Notes: generated by a model not told the origin, from the letters alone. Shown: positions 35,132-48,884, counted from the stretch's first letter. The stretch: DNA of 64,000 bases from Luteococcus sp048595755 (GCF_048595755.1 NZ_CP184360.1:2914001-2978000); one strand, 5' to 3'. Numbers and translations: made by a program.

Positions 35132-36295
35132 TCAGTCCTGCTGGGAGCTCGCGTGCGCGGTGCGGGCCCGGGAGACGACGTCGGGCAACTCGTCACACAA
35201 CCGGTCGACCTCGGCCAGCGTGGTCTGGGGCCCCATGCTGAAGCGGATCGACGCGCTGGCCTGCTCCAGGGTGCGCCCCATCGCCAGCAGCACGTCGCTG
35301 GGTTGGTGCACCCCGGCGCGGCAGGCGGCCCCCGTGGAGCAGTCGATGCCAGCCTGGTCGAGCAGCAGCAGGACGTCGTCGGCGCGGGTCTGGTCGAAGG
35401 TCACATTGGTGATGGCGGGGCTGACCTCGTCGGAGCCGTTGACGAAGCACCCCGTGATGGTGGAACGGACACGCTCCACCAGGTGCTGGCGCAGCTCCTT
35501 CAGCCGGGCGTGCTCCCTGTCGAGGTGCTCGACGGCATCCTGCGCCGCGGCCGCGAAGGCGGCGGCGAGCACCACCGGCTGGGTGCCGGAGCGGATGTCT
35601 CGTTCCTGGCCTCCCCCCAGCCCCCAGGGGGCCAGTTCCAGGTCTCGGCGCACCAACAGGGCACCGATGCCCACCGGGGCGCCCACCTTGTGTCCCGACA
35701 GGCTCATCAGGTCGGCGCCGCTGTCGGCGAAGTCCAGGGGTGTGTGGCCCAGCGCCTGTACCGCGTCGGTGTGCAGCCAGGCGCTGTGGGAGTGCGCCAG
35801 CTCGGCGACCCGTGACAGTGGTTGCACGGTGCCGGTCTCGTTGTTGACGCTCATCAACGAGACCATCGCGGTGGACGCCGAGAGGCGGCGCTCCAGGTCC
35901 TCCAGGTCGCACAGGCCGTCGCGGTCACAGCGCAGCACGTCGACGCCGGGCATGCGCAGGCGGGCCGTGGCGACCGCGGGGTGCTCGGTGGCCCCGATCA
36001 GGACACTGCGATGTGCCGGGCGCTGCACGCCCGCGTGCAGGGCGATCGAGTCGGCCTCGGAACCGCCCGAGGTGAAGACCACCTCCGTCGGATGGGCACC
36101 GACGGCCTCGGCCAGCTGCTCCCGGGCATCCTCCAGCAGGGCTCGAGCGGCCCGGCCCGAGCCGTGCAGGGCGGCCGGATTGCCGATGCGGCTGGCATGG
36201 CGCAGCATCACCTCGGCCGCTCTCGGGTTCAGCGGTGCCGAGGCCGCATGGTCCAGGTAGACACGTGGCTCACTCTGGACTGCTGATGAGTTCAT
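35132..36295 (-). CDS. iscS: cysteine desulfurase (IscS/NifS family)
   Basis: A 387-residue PLP enzyme that extracts sulfur from cysteine for MnmA and other acceptors. The start VYLDHAASAPLNP, FTSGGSEADSIALH, EHPAV, the PLP Asp/His region HTDAVQALGHTPLD, the PLP lysine in SGHKVGAPVG (about residue 199) and the catalytic Cys in GAACRAGVHQPSDV are all visible. The ATG at 36295 lies seven nt after TAGCGT. The pairing with mnmA matches the trmU-iscS order in mycobacteria. Confidence 0.95.
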   Translation of the reverse strand: MNSSAVQSEPRVYLDHAASAPLNPRAAEVMLRHASRIGNPAALHGSGRAARALLEDAREQLAEAVGAHPTEVVFTSGGSEADSIALHAGVQRPAHRSVLIGATEHPAVATARLRMPGVDVLRCDRDGLCDLEDLERRLSASTAMVSLMSVNNETGTVQPLSRVAELAHSHSAWLHTDAVQALGHTPLDFADSGADLMSLSGHKVGAPVGIGALLVRRDLELAPWGLGGGQERDIRSGTQPVVLAAAFAAAAQDAVEHLDREHARLKELRQHLVERVRSTITGCFVNGSDEVSPAITNVTFDQTRADDVLLLLDQAGIDCSTGAACRAGVHQPSDVLLAMGRTLEQASASIRFSMGPQTTLAEVDRLCDELPDVVSRARTAHASSQQD

Positions 36296-36302
36296 GGTCC
36301 TG

Positions 36303-36308
36303 ACGCTA
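36303..36308 (-). promoter_or_regulatory. -10 box of iscS (leaderless configuration)
   Basis: TAGCGT on the minus strand, then seven bases to the ATG at 36295. Confidence 0.45.
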
Positions 36309-36372
36309 CCGTGACCCGGCGTCGGGACGGCGCAGGATGGAACTTGCTGAAACCGTTGCCTCATGGCATCCA

Positions 36373-36400
36373 CAGCAACCGATAGCACCTATCGTTGCTG
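36373..36400. promoter_or_regulatory. AT-richer hairpin/operator candidate between iscS and glgX
   Basis: CAGCAA-C-CGATAG, loop CAC, CTATCG-TTGCTG: a 12-bp inverted repeat with one bulged C, lying 163 nt upstream of glgX. It is locally poorer in GC than its surroundings and is not at the end of any gene, so it looks more like an operator than a terminator. The rest of 36309-36562 shows no reading frame I would support. Confidence 0.4.
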
Positions 36401-36562
36401 TTGGTGGCATCATGGGACGCTGTGCCCTGACCATGTCACCACCCAACTGGTGCGTGTCCTGGGGCCACTACACCGAGACCGGGGGCGGTCAGATGCCGCT
36501 CCCCGTCTGCAGGGCTGAGCCGGGCAGGTCCGGCCGCCGGAAGTTAGGCACGAACAGAAGAC

Positions 36563-38746
<2,184 letters not shown>

Positions 38747-38787
38747 CAGCCGGCGCATCCGCCACCGGCGAGGCCTGCGCAGACGCG

Positions 38788-38826
38788 ACAACGGCGGCTC
38801 CCCCATTTCGGGGGAGCCGCCGTTGT
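38788..38826. terminator. bidirectional hairpin terminator between glgX and glgP
   Basis: A perfect 17-bp stem (38788-38804 with 38810-38826) around a 5-nt ATTTC loop, about 40 nt after the glgX stop and 29 nt before the glgP stop of the opposite strand. There is no long T run on either side, as is common for GC-rich actinobacterial terminators. Confidence 0.85.
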
Positions 38827-38854
38827 TCATGTCAGCGGCCCTGGCGGGCGCCGG

Positions 38855-41419
<2,565 letters not shown>

Positions 41420-41425
41420 GATGCG

Positions 41426-41431
41426 AGCGTA
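41426..41431 (-). promoter_or_regulatory. -10 box of glgP (leaderless configuration)
   Basis: TACGCT on the minus strand, then six bases to the GTG at 41419. It is the basis for choosing that start, since none of the later ATGs has a Shine-Dalgarno sequence. Confidence 0.4.
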
Positions 41432-41524
41432 ACCGAAATCCAGCCGGGTGGCGCGCCCCGCGGCATGGCATTGGGCGCGTGGCGAACAGCGCCCAAGACT
41501 CTCCCCGCAAAGGGGACTCGCCGC

Positions 41525-41530
41525 TAGGGT
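41525..41530 (+). promoter_or_regulatory. -10 box of glgE (leaderless configuration)
   Basis: TAGGGT followed by GGAGCAC and the GTG at 41538. The GGAG lies only three bases before the GTG, too close for normal Shine-Dalgarno use, so a leaderless start is favoured. Confidence 0.5.
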
Positions 41531-41537
41531 GGAGCAC

Positions 41538-43559
41538 GTGAGCACACACCAGACCTCCAGCCAGGCAGTGCCGAGCCAGCAGGCCGTCGACGCGGTCCCC
41601 GGTTTCGGTCGCATCCCCGTGACCAATGTCCACCCCTTCGTCGAGGAGGGTGCCTACGCCGCCAAGGCCGTCGTGGGCGAATGGTTCCCGGTCAGGGCCA
41701 ATGTCTTTCGCGAAGGACACGACGCGGTCAATGCGACCATCGTGCTGACCAGCCCCTCGGGCCGCACCTCAACCTTCCCGATGCTGCAACAGGAGCCCCG
41801 CGGCCTCGACATCTGGGAGGGCTGGGCGCAGGCCGACGAGGAGGGCGACTGGACCTTCCGCGTCGAGGGCTGGTCCGATGTCTGGGAGACCACCCACCAC
41901 AATGCCGTGGCCAAGCTGCAGGCGGAGATGGACGTGGAGCTGGTCTGCCTGGAGCTGCAGGACGTGATCAATCGCGCCGCGGAGCAGGCCGCCAGTGCCC
42001 AGGACGAGGTGCAGGCCAGCGTGCTGCGAGCCTCCGCCGCCCTGATGAACCCCGCCCGGACGCCCTCGGACCTGCTGGAGTCGCTGCAGGCATCCTCATT
42101 GCTGCGTGCCATGCGCCACTACGGCCCCCGCGAGCTGGTGACCCCGACCCGCGAGCAGCGGCTGCAGGTGGATCGTCGCCGCGCCCTGTTCTCCAGCTGG
42201 TACGAGTTCTTCCCCCGCAGCCAGGGCGCCTGGTGGGACGAGGAGAAGCAGTGCTGGCACTCCGGCACCTTCGCCAGTTCCCACGAACGCCTCGAGGCCG
42301 CGGCCCAGATGGGCTTCGACGTGGTCTACCTGCCGCCGATCCATCCGATCGGCACGGCCTTCCGCAAGGGTCGCAACAACTCGCTGACCCCCAGCGAGCA
42401 CGATCCGGGCTCTCCCTGGGCCATCGGCAGCCCCGACGGTGGCCACGACGCGGTCCACCCCGATCTGGGCACCATCGACGACTTCGACGAGTTCGTCGCC
42501 AAGGCCAAATCGCTCGGCCTGGAGGTGGCACTGGACTTCGCGCTGCAGGCCTCCCCCGACCACCCGTGGGTCAAGGAGCATCCCGAGTGGTTCACCACCC
42601 GGCTGGACGGCACCATCGCCTACGCGGAGAACCCGCCCAAGAAGTACCAGGACATCTACCCGATCAACTTCGACAATGATCGCGAGGGCATCTACCGCGA
42701 GAGCCTGCGCATCCTGAAGTTCTGGATCGAGCACGGGGTGACCGTCTTCCGGGTGGACAACCCGCACACCAAGCCGGTGGACTTCTGGGCGTGGATCATG
42801 AGCGAGGTGCGCAAGACCAACCCCGAGGTCATCTTCCTCGCCGAGGCCTTCACCCGGCCCCAGATGATGCAGGCCCTGGGCAAGGTCGGCTACCAGCAGG
42901 GCTACACCTACTTCACCTGGCGCAATGCCAAGTGGGAGCTCGAGAGCTACCTGACCGAGCTCTCGCGGGAGACCGCGCACATCTTCCGTCCGAACTTCTT
43001 CGTCAACACCCCCGACATCAACCCGGCCTTCCTGCAGTCCGGCAATCCCGCCGCCTTCTCGATCCGCGCCGTGCTGGCCGCCACCATGTCGCCCAGCTGG
43101 GGCGTCTACTCGGGCTTCGAACTGTGCGAGCACGAGGTCTTCCGCCCCGGCGGCGAGGAGTACCTCAACTCGGAGAAGTACGAGTACCGGCCGCGTGACT
43201 GGCAGAACCACCAGCCCAACCTGTCGGTGCTGTTGGGACGGCTGAACGAGATCCGTCGCGAGAACCCGGCGCTGCAGCAGCTGCGCAAGATCGACTTCCA
43301 CCACGCGCCCAATGACCAGGTGATCGTCTACTCCAAGACCGACGGCGACAGCCGCGTCCTGGTGGTCTGCTCGCTCGACCCGTGGAATGCCCAGGACAGC
43401 GAGATCTACCTGGACATGTCCAAGCTGGGGCTCGACCACGATGCGGTCATCGAGGTCCACGACGAGCTCGGTGGCGGCACCTGGACCTGGGGTGCGCGGG
43501 CCTTCGTCAGCCTGCACCCCGGCAACCCGGCCCACATCTTCAGCGTGCGCGTCAAGTAG
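41538..43559 (+). CDS. glgE: alpha-1,4-glucan:maltose-1-phosphate maltosyltransferase GlgE
   Basis: A 673-residue GH13_3 enzyme extending alpha-glucans with maltose from maltose-1-phosphate. The N-terminal beta-sandwich and helical insert (1-200) precede the barrel. FYEFFPRSQGAW-like sequence, DVVYLPPIHPIG, FRVDNPHTKPVDFW (nucleophile D407), LAEAFTRP (acid/base E436) and NTPDINPAFLQ are diagnostic; the D-to-E spacing of 29 residues equals that of Streptomyces GlgE. It is the first gene of a glgE-mak-glgB operon. The maltokinase that makes its substrate is the next gene. Confidence 0.96.
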   Translation: MSTHQTSSQAVPSQQAVDAVPGFGRIPVTNVHPFVEEGAYAAKAVVGEWFPVRANVFREGHDAVNATIVLTSPSGRTSTFPMLQQEPRGLDIWEGWAQADEEGDWTFRVEGWSDVWETTHHNAVAKLQAEMDVELVCLELQDVINRAAEQAASAQDEVQASVLRASAALMNPARTPSDLLESLQASSLLRAMRHYGPRELVTPTREQRLQVDRRRALFSSWYEFFPRSQGAWWDEEKQCWHSGTFASSHERLEAAAQMGFDVVYLPPIHPIGTAFRKGRNNSLTPSEHDPGSPWAIGSPDGGHDAVHPDLGTIDDFDEFVAKAKSLGLEVALDFALQASPDHPWVKEHPEWFTTRLDGTIAYAENPPKKYQDIYPINFDNDREGIYRESLRILKFWIEHGVTVFRVDNPHTKPVDFWAWIMSEVRKTNPEVIFLAEAFTRPQMMQALGKVGYQQGYTYFTWRNAKWELESYLTELSRETAHIFRPNFFVNTPDINPAFLQSGNPAAFSIRAVLAATMSPSWGVYSGFELCEHEVFRPGGEEYLNSEKYEYRPRDWQNHQPNLSVLLGRLNEIRRENPALQQLRKIDFHHAPNDQVIVYSKTDGDSRVLVVCSLDPWNAQDSEIYLDMSKLGLDHDAVIEVHDELGGGTWTWGARAFVSLHPGNPAHIFSVRVK

Positions 43560-43601
43560 GCAGCCCTGCCCAGCCGCACGACCCGCGACCGACAGGAACC
43601 G

Positions 43602-45038
43602 ATGAACGACAACGACCAGAACGACCCGATGATCGATGAGGGGCAGGCGCAGGCCATCGAGGCCCTGCAGCAGTTCGTGCTGCAGGCCCGATGGTTCGGC
43701 GGCAAGGGCCGCAATGGCCAGTTGGCCGGCCTGGAACAGCCCGACTGGATCGTCGCGCCCGGTGGCGACTCCCCCGCCGTGCGCGCCGAGTACGTCACCG
43801 TCGTCTATCCCGACGAGAGCCACGAGTACTACCAGCTGCTGGTGAGCTACCGCGACGAGCCGCTCCCGGAGTGCCACATCGGCCCGGCCCTCGACCCCGC
43901 CCTGGGCCATGCCCATGACGCTCCCCGCGACGTGGAGGCGATGCGTGGCGTTCTGCGCTCGCTGTTGGCCGGATCGCAGGTTCCCCATGCCTGGCAGGAG
44001 TCCCTGGTGGACGGGCGCCAGCTGCGTGGCGACCTGGAACCCCGGGTCTTCGGTGGTGAGCAGTCGAACACGAATGTCCTGCTCGGCGACGTCGCGCTGA
44101 TGAAGATCTTCCGCAAGCTCGAGGTGGGCCCCAACCTGGACATCCAGATGCACGATGCCCTGGGGCGGGCCCAGGTTCCCTCGGCGGCCCGGCTCTACGG
44201 CTGGGTCTCCGGTTCGCTGACGCCCTTCAGCGACGAGTGCTGGACCGACGGTGCCGATGCACCCGATCCCCAGCGGGTGGACCTGATGATGATCAGCGAG
44301 CTGCTGCGCGATGCCGAGGACGGCTGGGAGCTGGCCACCGAGCACGCCCGCCAGGGCAAGGACATCGGCGAGCATGCCGCCGCGCTGGGCACCGCCCTCG
44401 CGCAGGTGCACACCGCACTGGCGGATGCCTTCGGCCCCTCGGACGCGCAGGGAACCGCGGTGGCGGACATCATGCGCGAACGCTTGGCCGTGGCCAGCGA
44501 ACAGGCTCCGGCCCTGGCGCCGTACCGGGCCGGGTTGGATGCCACCTTCGCGGCACTGGAAGGCCGCCAGCTGCGCACCCAGCGGGTGCACGGTGACTTC
44601 CACCTGGGCCAGACCTTGTTCACCCCCGACGGGTGGAAGATCATCGACTTCGAGGGCGAGCCGATGAAGAGCTTCGCCGAACGGCTGGAGCCCGACAGCG
44701 CCCTGCGCGACATCGCGGGGATGCTGCGCAGCTTCAGCTACGCGACCAGTGCCTTCGACGACCCGACCGGCGCCCCGGCGGCCGACTGGCTGGCACGAGC
44801 CCGCGACGCCTTCCTGGCGGCCTACCAGCGTGAGGCTGGCGAGGTGGATCGGGCCGTGCTGGCTGCCTACGAGGCCGACAAGGCCATCTATGAAGTTGTG
44901 TACGAGACCAGGAACCGTCCCGACTGGGTCGAGATCCCCCTGGCGGCACTCGCGGCAATCGCCCCGGGTGGACGGGAGACCGTCGGTGAGAACCCGACGT
45001 CCGGCGCAGCCGACCAGGCTGCAGAGCAGGAGAACTGA
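43602..45038 (+). CDS. mak: maltokinase (Mak/Pep2)
   Basis: A 478-residue kinase with an aminoglycoside-phosphotransferase-like fold that phosphorylates maltose to maltose-1-phosphate, the GlgE donor. QARWFGGKGR at residue 28 is the family N-terminal signature; EQSNTNVLLGD is the nucleotide-binding region, QRVHGDFHLGQTLF the catalytic loop and IIDFEGEP the metal-binding DFG-like motif. No TreS is fused or adjacent, so maltose must come from elsewhere. It starts 42 nt after glgE and ends one base before the glgB ATG. Confidence 0.95.
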   Translation: MNDNDQNDPMIDEGQAQAIEALQQFVLQARWFGGKGRNGQLAGLEQPDWIVAPGGDSPAVRAEYVTVVYPDESHEYYQLLVSYRDEPLPECHIGPALDPALGHAHDAPRDVEAMRGVLRSLLAGSQVPHAWQESLVDGRQLRGDLEPRVFGGEQSNTNVLLGDVALMKIFRKLEVGPNLDIQMHDALGRAQVPSAARLYGWVSGSLTPFSDECWTDGADAPDPQRVDLMMISELLRDAEDGWELATEHARQGKDIGEHAAALGTALAQVHTALADAFGPSDAQGTAVADIMRERLAVASEQAPALAPYRAGLDATFAALEGRQLRTQRVHGDFHLGQTLFTPDGWKIIDFEGEPMKSFAERLEPDSALRDIAGMLRSFSYATSAFDDPTGAPAADWLARARDAFLAAYQREAGEVDRAVLAAYEADKAIYEVVYETRNRPDWVEIPLAALAAIAPGGRETVGENPTSGAADQAAEQEN

Positions 45039-45039
45039 G

Positions 45040-46974
45040 ATGGGTTACGACTTGGCAGGCGGCCTCACCGGCTGGGACATGGAAGGTTTCCAGAGCGGTG
45101 GCGACACCGAGCTGTGGAAGCGGCTGGGCGCCCACGTCGTCACCATTCCCACCGACGACGGCGGCACCGTCACCGGCACGCGCTTCTCGGTCTGGGCACC
45201 CAATGCCCAGGCGGTGCAGCTGATCGGTGACTTCAACTACTGGAGCGGCGACGAGATGTACCGCCTGCCCGGTACCGGCGTGTGGAGCCGTTTCATCGAG
45301 CAGCGCGGCACCGACACGCTCTACAAGTTCCGCATCCAGGGCCCGGACGGCGTCTGGCGCGAGAAGGCCGATCCGATGGCCTTCTTCTGCGAATCCGCGC
45401 CGTCGACGGCCTCGATCGTCTATGACAGCCAGTACGTCTGGGGTGACGACGAGTGGATCGCCCGCCGTGAGCAGGCGCAGGCCCACCAGGAGCCGATGAG
45501 CATCTATGAGCTCCACCTGGGGTCGTGGCGCAAGGGCCTGAGCTACCTGGACCTGGCCGACGAGCTGGTGGAGTACGTCAAGTGGCAGGGCTACACGCAC
45601 GTGGAGTTCATGCCGGTGGCCGAGCATCCCTTCGAGCCCTCCTGGGGCTACCAGGTGACCGGCTACTTCGCCCCCACCAGCCGCTTCGGCCGTCCCGACG
45701 ACTTCCGCCACCTGGTGGACAAGCTGCACCAGGCCGGCATCGGCGTCATCCTCGACTGGGTTCCCGGTCACTTCCCCAAGGACGAATGGGCGCTGGGCCG
45801 CTTCGACGGCACGGCCCTCTACGAACATGCCGACCCGCGCCAGGGCGAGCACATGGACTGGGGCACCTACATCTTCAACTACGGCCGCAATGAGGTGAAG
45901 AGCTTCCTGGTCAGCAATGCGCTGTACTGGATCAGCGAATTCCACATCGACGGCCTGCGCGTGGATGCGGTCGCCTCGATGCTCTACCTCGACTACTCCC
46001 GCAAGGAGGGCGAGTGGGTGCCGAATGTCTACGGTGGCCGCGAGAACCTGGAGGCCATCGACTTCCTGCGCTACACCAACAAGCACCTCTATGAGCGTCA
46101 CCCCGGTGTGCTGATGATCGCCGAGGAGTCCACCAGCTTCCCCGGCGTCACCCGTCCGGTGCACCACGACGGCTTGGGCTTCGGCTTCAAGTGGAACATG
46201 GGCTGGATGAACGATTCGCTTCGTTACATCGAAGAGGACCCGGTCAACCGCCAGTACAACCACCACCTGTTGACCTTCGCGATGGTCTACGCCTACTCGG
46301 AGAACTTCATCCTGCCCATCAGCCACGACGAGGTCGTGCACGGCAAGGGGTCGATGGTCAACAAGGTTCCCCAGGACGACTGGCGCAAGTTCGCCACCAT
46401 GCGTGCCTTCTATGCCTTCATGTGGGCCTTCCCCGGCAAGCAGCTGATCTTCATGGGCCAGGAGTTCGGCCAGCGCAGCGAGTTCAGCGAGACCAAGGGG
46501 CTGGAGTGGTGGGTCGCCGACATGTGGGGCCACGGCGGCCTCAAGCGTCAGTTCAAGGACATGAACGAGATCTACCGCAGCGAGCCCGCGCTGTACGAGC
46601 TGGACAGCTCCCCCGAGGGCTTCGAGTGGCTGGTGGCCGACGATGCCGCGGGCAATGTCTTCGGCTGGGTGCGCAAGGACACCAAGGGCGACATGGTCGC
46701 CTGCGTGGTGAACTTCTCCCCCACGCCGCACAACACCTACGGCATCTCGCTGCCCAAGTCCGGTGTGTGGCGCGAGCTGCTGAACACCGACTCCCCCGCC
46801 TATGACGGCGACGGGAACTTCGGCAACTACGGTCAGGTCATCGCCCGGGACGGTGCGGCTCCGTGGGGGGAGGGGGCCTGGGCCACGTTGTGCATCCCGC
46901 CCTTGGGTGCGCTGTGGTTGAAGTACGACGCCAAGGCCACCGCCGAGCTGCCCGGCGACACCGGCATGGCCTGA
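45040..46974 (+). CDS. glgB: 1,4-alpha-glucan branching enzyme GlgB
   Basis: A 644-residue GH13_9 branching enzyme adding alpha-1,6 branches to the GlgE product. CBM48 (RFSVWAPNAQAVQLIGDFN) is followed by the barrel with YELHLGSWR, EFMPVAEHPFEPSWGYQ, the nucleophile in DGLRVDAVASML, the acid in MIAEESTSFPGV and ISHDEVVHGKGSM. The extra N-terminal CBM-like module seen in some 730-residue actinobacterial GlgB proteins is missing, so this is the shorter type. The ATG at 45040 follows the mak stop by one base, with a GCAGGAGA box upstream; the longer frame is an artefact inside mak. Confidence 0.96.
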   Translation: MGYDLAGGLTGWDMEGFQSGGDTELWKRLGAHVVTIPTDDGGTVTGTRFSVWAPNAQAVQLIGDFNYWSGDEMYRLPGTGVWSRFIEQRGTDTLYKFRIQGPDGVWREKADPMAFFCESAPSTASIVYDSQYVWGDDEWIARREQAQAHQEPMSIYELHLGSWRKGLSYLDLADELVEYVKWQGYTHVEFMPVAEHPFEPSWGYQVTGYFAPTSRFGRPDDFRHLVDKLHQAGIGVILDWVPGHFPKDEWALGRFDGTALYEHADPRQGEHMDWGTYIFNYGRNEVKSFLVSNALYWISEFHIDGLRVDAVASMLYLDYSRKEGEWVPNVYGGRENLEAIDFLRYTNKHLYERHPGVLMIAEESTSFPGVTRPVHHDGLGFGFKWNMGWMNDSLRYIEEDPVNRQYNHHLLTFAMVYAYSENFILPISHDEVVHGKGSMVNKVPQDDWRKFATMRAFYAFMWAFPGKQLIFMGQEFGQRSEFSETKGLEWWVADMWGHGGLKRQFKDMNEIYRSEPALYELDSSPEGFEWLVADDAAGNVFGWVRKDTKGDMVACVVNFSPTPHNTYGISLPKSGVWRELLNTDSPAYDGDGNFGNYGQVIARDGAAPWGEGAWATLCIPPLGALWLKYDAKATAELPGDTGMA

Positions 46975-46978
46975 TCCG

Positions 46979-47752
46979 ATGGCCGAGCAGTTCACGGTCA
47001 ATGTCGAGGTGACCGGCGACATCGGGGTGGTCCAGTGGAGTGGCGACACCGATGCCGACACCCTGGCGAAGGCCGTGAGCATGGCGGCCGACGAGGTGAT
47101 CGTGGCGCGTCAGGTGCGCCGTCTGGAGGTGGCGATCCCCGCCACCGACCAGATGGCGCGCCGCGCGCTGCATCTGGCGGGGTTTCGTCGGGAGGGCATC
47201 CGCCGGCACGGGTGGCCGGTGGGCGAGGGCGAGTACGTCGACGTGCACCTCTACTCGCGGCTGGCCGGCGACATCATCTATGGGCCCGAGGGCTTCAGCT
47301 CGGTGATGAACTCCGTGCTTCCCACCAAGCGATTGATCGCCCACGCGCTCTTCCGCAATGCCGACGGTCAGGTCCTGCTGCTGCAGACCACCTACAAGAC
47401 CGACTGGGAACTGCCTGGGGGCGTGGTCGAACCCGGCGAGCCGCCCCGCATCGGGGCCGAGCGCGAGATCACCGAGGAGCTGGGCATCACGGTGCAGCTG
47501 CACTCCCCCGCCCTGGTCGACTGGATGCCGCCCAGTCTGGGGTGGAGCGATGCCCTGGAATTCATCTATGACGGTGGGGTGCTCGACGAGCAGAGCATCG
47601 CGGCGCTGGTGCGCGAGGAGCGGGAGATCCGCTCGATCCATTGGGTGGAGCCCGCCGACGTCCCCACCCACGTCTCTCCCCTGTCGGCGCGACGCATCCA
47701 GCTGGTCCTGGACGGGTTCACCGGCTTCACCGAGGACGGCGTCCCCGTCTGA
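46979..47752 (+). CDS. Nudix hydrolase with a partial GNAT-like N-terminal half
   Basis: A 257-residue protein. Residues 1-100 look like the second half of a GNAT fold (ARRALHLAGFRREGIRRHG) without an intact acetyl-CoA loop. Residues about 115-250 are a Nudix domain whose box (GGVVEPGE ... REITEELGI) satisfies GX5EX7REUXEEXGU, so hydrolysis of a nucleoside-diphosphate-linked substrate is likely; the substrate is unknown. It starts four bases after glgB, as the last gene of the glgE operon, and could remove a nucleotide-sugar or act unrelated to glucan. Confidence 0.82.
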   Translation: MAEQFTVNVEVTGDIGVVQWSGDTDADTLAKAVSMAADEVIVARQVRRLEVAIPATDQMARRALHLAGFRREGIRRHGWPVGEGEYVDVHLYSRLAGDIIYGPEGFSSVMNSVLPTKRLIAHALFRNADGQVLLLQTTYKTDWELPGGVVEPGEPPRIGAEREITEELGITVQLHSPALVDWMPPSLGWSDALEFIYDGGVLDEQSIAALVREEREIRSIHWVEPADVPTHVSPLSARRIQLVLDGFTGFTEDGVPV

Positions 47753-47760
47753 CCACAAAA

Positions 47761-47824
47761 GACGCTCGGGTTTCCAATTCCCGCGCGTGTTGCAACACGC
47801 GCGGGACGCTGGAACCCGAGCGTC
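47761..47824. repeat. 64-nt nested palindrome (terminator or dispersed REP-like element)
   Basis: The core is a perfect 26-nt palindrome at 47780-47805 (13-nt half CCCGCGCGTGTTG). It is flanked by a second inverted repeat: 47761-47772 (GACGCTCGGGTT) pairs with 47813-47824, and CCA 47774-47776 with TGG 47810-47812. The element begins 9 nt after the Nudix gene stop and ends 29 nt before the convergent ybbN-like gene stop. It can terminate both, but the nested design and the CGTGTTGCAACACG centre look like a mobile intergenic palindrome. Confidence 0.75.
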
Positions 47825-47853
47825 GTGTCCGGTGACTCAGTCGTGTCTGGGAC

Positions 47854-48789
47854 TCAGGCGAACAGGGCCGTCGAGAGCTGACGACGTGCCTTGAGCACCG
47901 CCTTGTCGGTCTTGCCCACCACGTCGAAGAGCTCCAGCAAGCGGACCCGGGCCGCCTCGCGCTGCTCGTCACGGGTCTCGCGGATGATCTGCAGGAGCCG
48001 GTCGAAGGCCGCGGCGGGATCACCATTGATGAGCTCCAGGTCGGCCGCGTCCATCTGCACGTCCCAGTTCTCGGGCTCGGCATTGGCGGTGGTCACGATG
48101 GCCTGGGGATCGAAGCGGGTGGAGCGCTCCAGCAGCTTCGACTGGGCCAGCCCCTGCAGCGCCTCGGCATCGGCCGGGCTCTGGTCGAGCACCTTCTGGA
48201 ACTCGGCCACGGCGGTGGCATAGTCACCGGCCTCCAGGGCCGCGTCGGCGGCGGCGAAGCGCGGATCGGCCTTGGGAGCCGCCTCGGGCTCTCCCTCGGA
48301 CTGCGGGGCAGCCGGGCCCACCGGCTCGGCGCGGCCGGTCAGGCCATTCGCCACGGCGATCTGGGTCACCTGGTCCAGGTAGGCCTGCACCTCTTCGGCC
48401 GGCTTGGTGCCCTGGAAGAGCGGCGCGAGCTGGCCGCCGATGATGGCGACGACGGTCGGCACGGCCTGGACGCCCATGGCCTGGGCAATGCGCTGTTCGG
48501 CGTCGATGTTGACCCGGGCCAGCAGCCACCGCCCCGCGGCCTGGTTGGTGGCCTGGATCAGGATGTCGGACAGGTCCTGGGCATTCGCGCGGGGCGAGTA
48601 GAGCTCCATGATGACCGGATGGGTGGTCGACTTGCGCACCACGGCGTCGAAGTCGGCCTCGCCCACCTGCTGCACGAAGCTGCCAGCGGCAGCGCCGGTG
48701 GAGTCGGGCCCGGCATTGGGGCTTGCGGCGGCGCCTGCCAGCGAGGACAGGTCGATCGCACCGGGACGGTTGAAACTCTCGGAAGTCAT
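47854..48789 (-). CDS. thioredoxin-fold co-chaperone, YbbN/CnoX-like with TPR region
   Basis: A 311-residue protein. Residues about 45-150 form a thioredoxin fold (FDAVVRKSTTHPVIMELYSP, VNIDAEQRIAQAMGVQAVPTVVAI) in which the CxxC redox motif is replaced by SPRA, so it is not a disulfide reductase. The C-terminal half (about 190-311) has TPR-like helices (ADAALEAGDYATAVAEFQKVLDQ). E. coli YbbN is a holdase that hands clients to DnaK/GroEL; that role is inferred. I take the ATG at 48789, seven nt after AACAAT; ATG 48798 is possible. The gene is divergent from pgm. Confidence 0.87.
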   Translation of the reverse strand: MTSESFNRPGAIDLSSLAGAAASPNAGPDSTGAAAGSFVQQVGEADFDAVVRKSTTHPVIMELYSPRANAQDLSDILIQATNQAAGRWLLARVNIDAEQRIAQAMGVQAVPTVVAIIGGQLAPLFQGTKPAEEVQAYLDQVTQIAVANGLTGRAEPVGPAAPQSEGEPEAAPKADPRFAAADAALEAGDYATAVAEFQKVLDQSPADAEALQGLAQSKLLERSTRFDPQAIVTTANAEPENWDVQMDAADLELINGDPAAAFDRLLQIIRETRDEQREAARVRLLELFDVVGKTDKAVLKARRQLSTALFA

Positions 48790-48884
48790 GGTCTCCATTG
48801 TTCCGTGGGGGCGTCCAGAACCCAACTGGGCGAACAGTGGGCCAACAGGCGGCAAGACCTGTCCCGCACGGCCCCGGGACGCGG

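Noticed and set aside
42096..44603. An 835-codon open frame on the minus strand (similar ones at 44734-47082 and 36410-38830)
   Set aside because: All are antisense to glgE/mak, glgB and glgX. High GC leaves few stop codons in these frames; composition is low-complexity.
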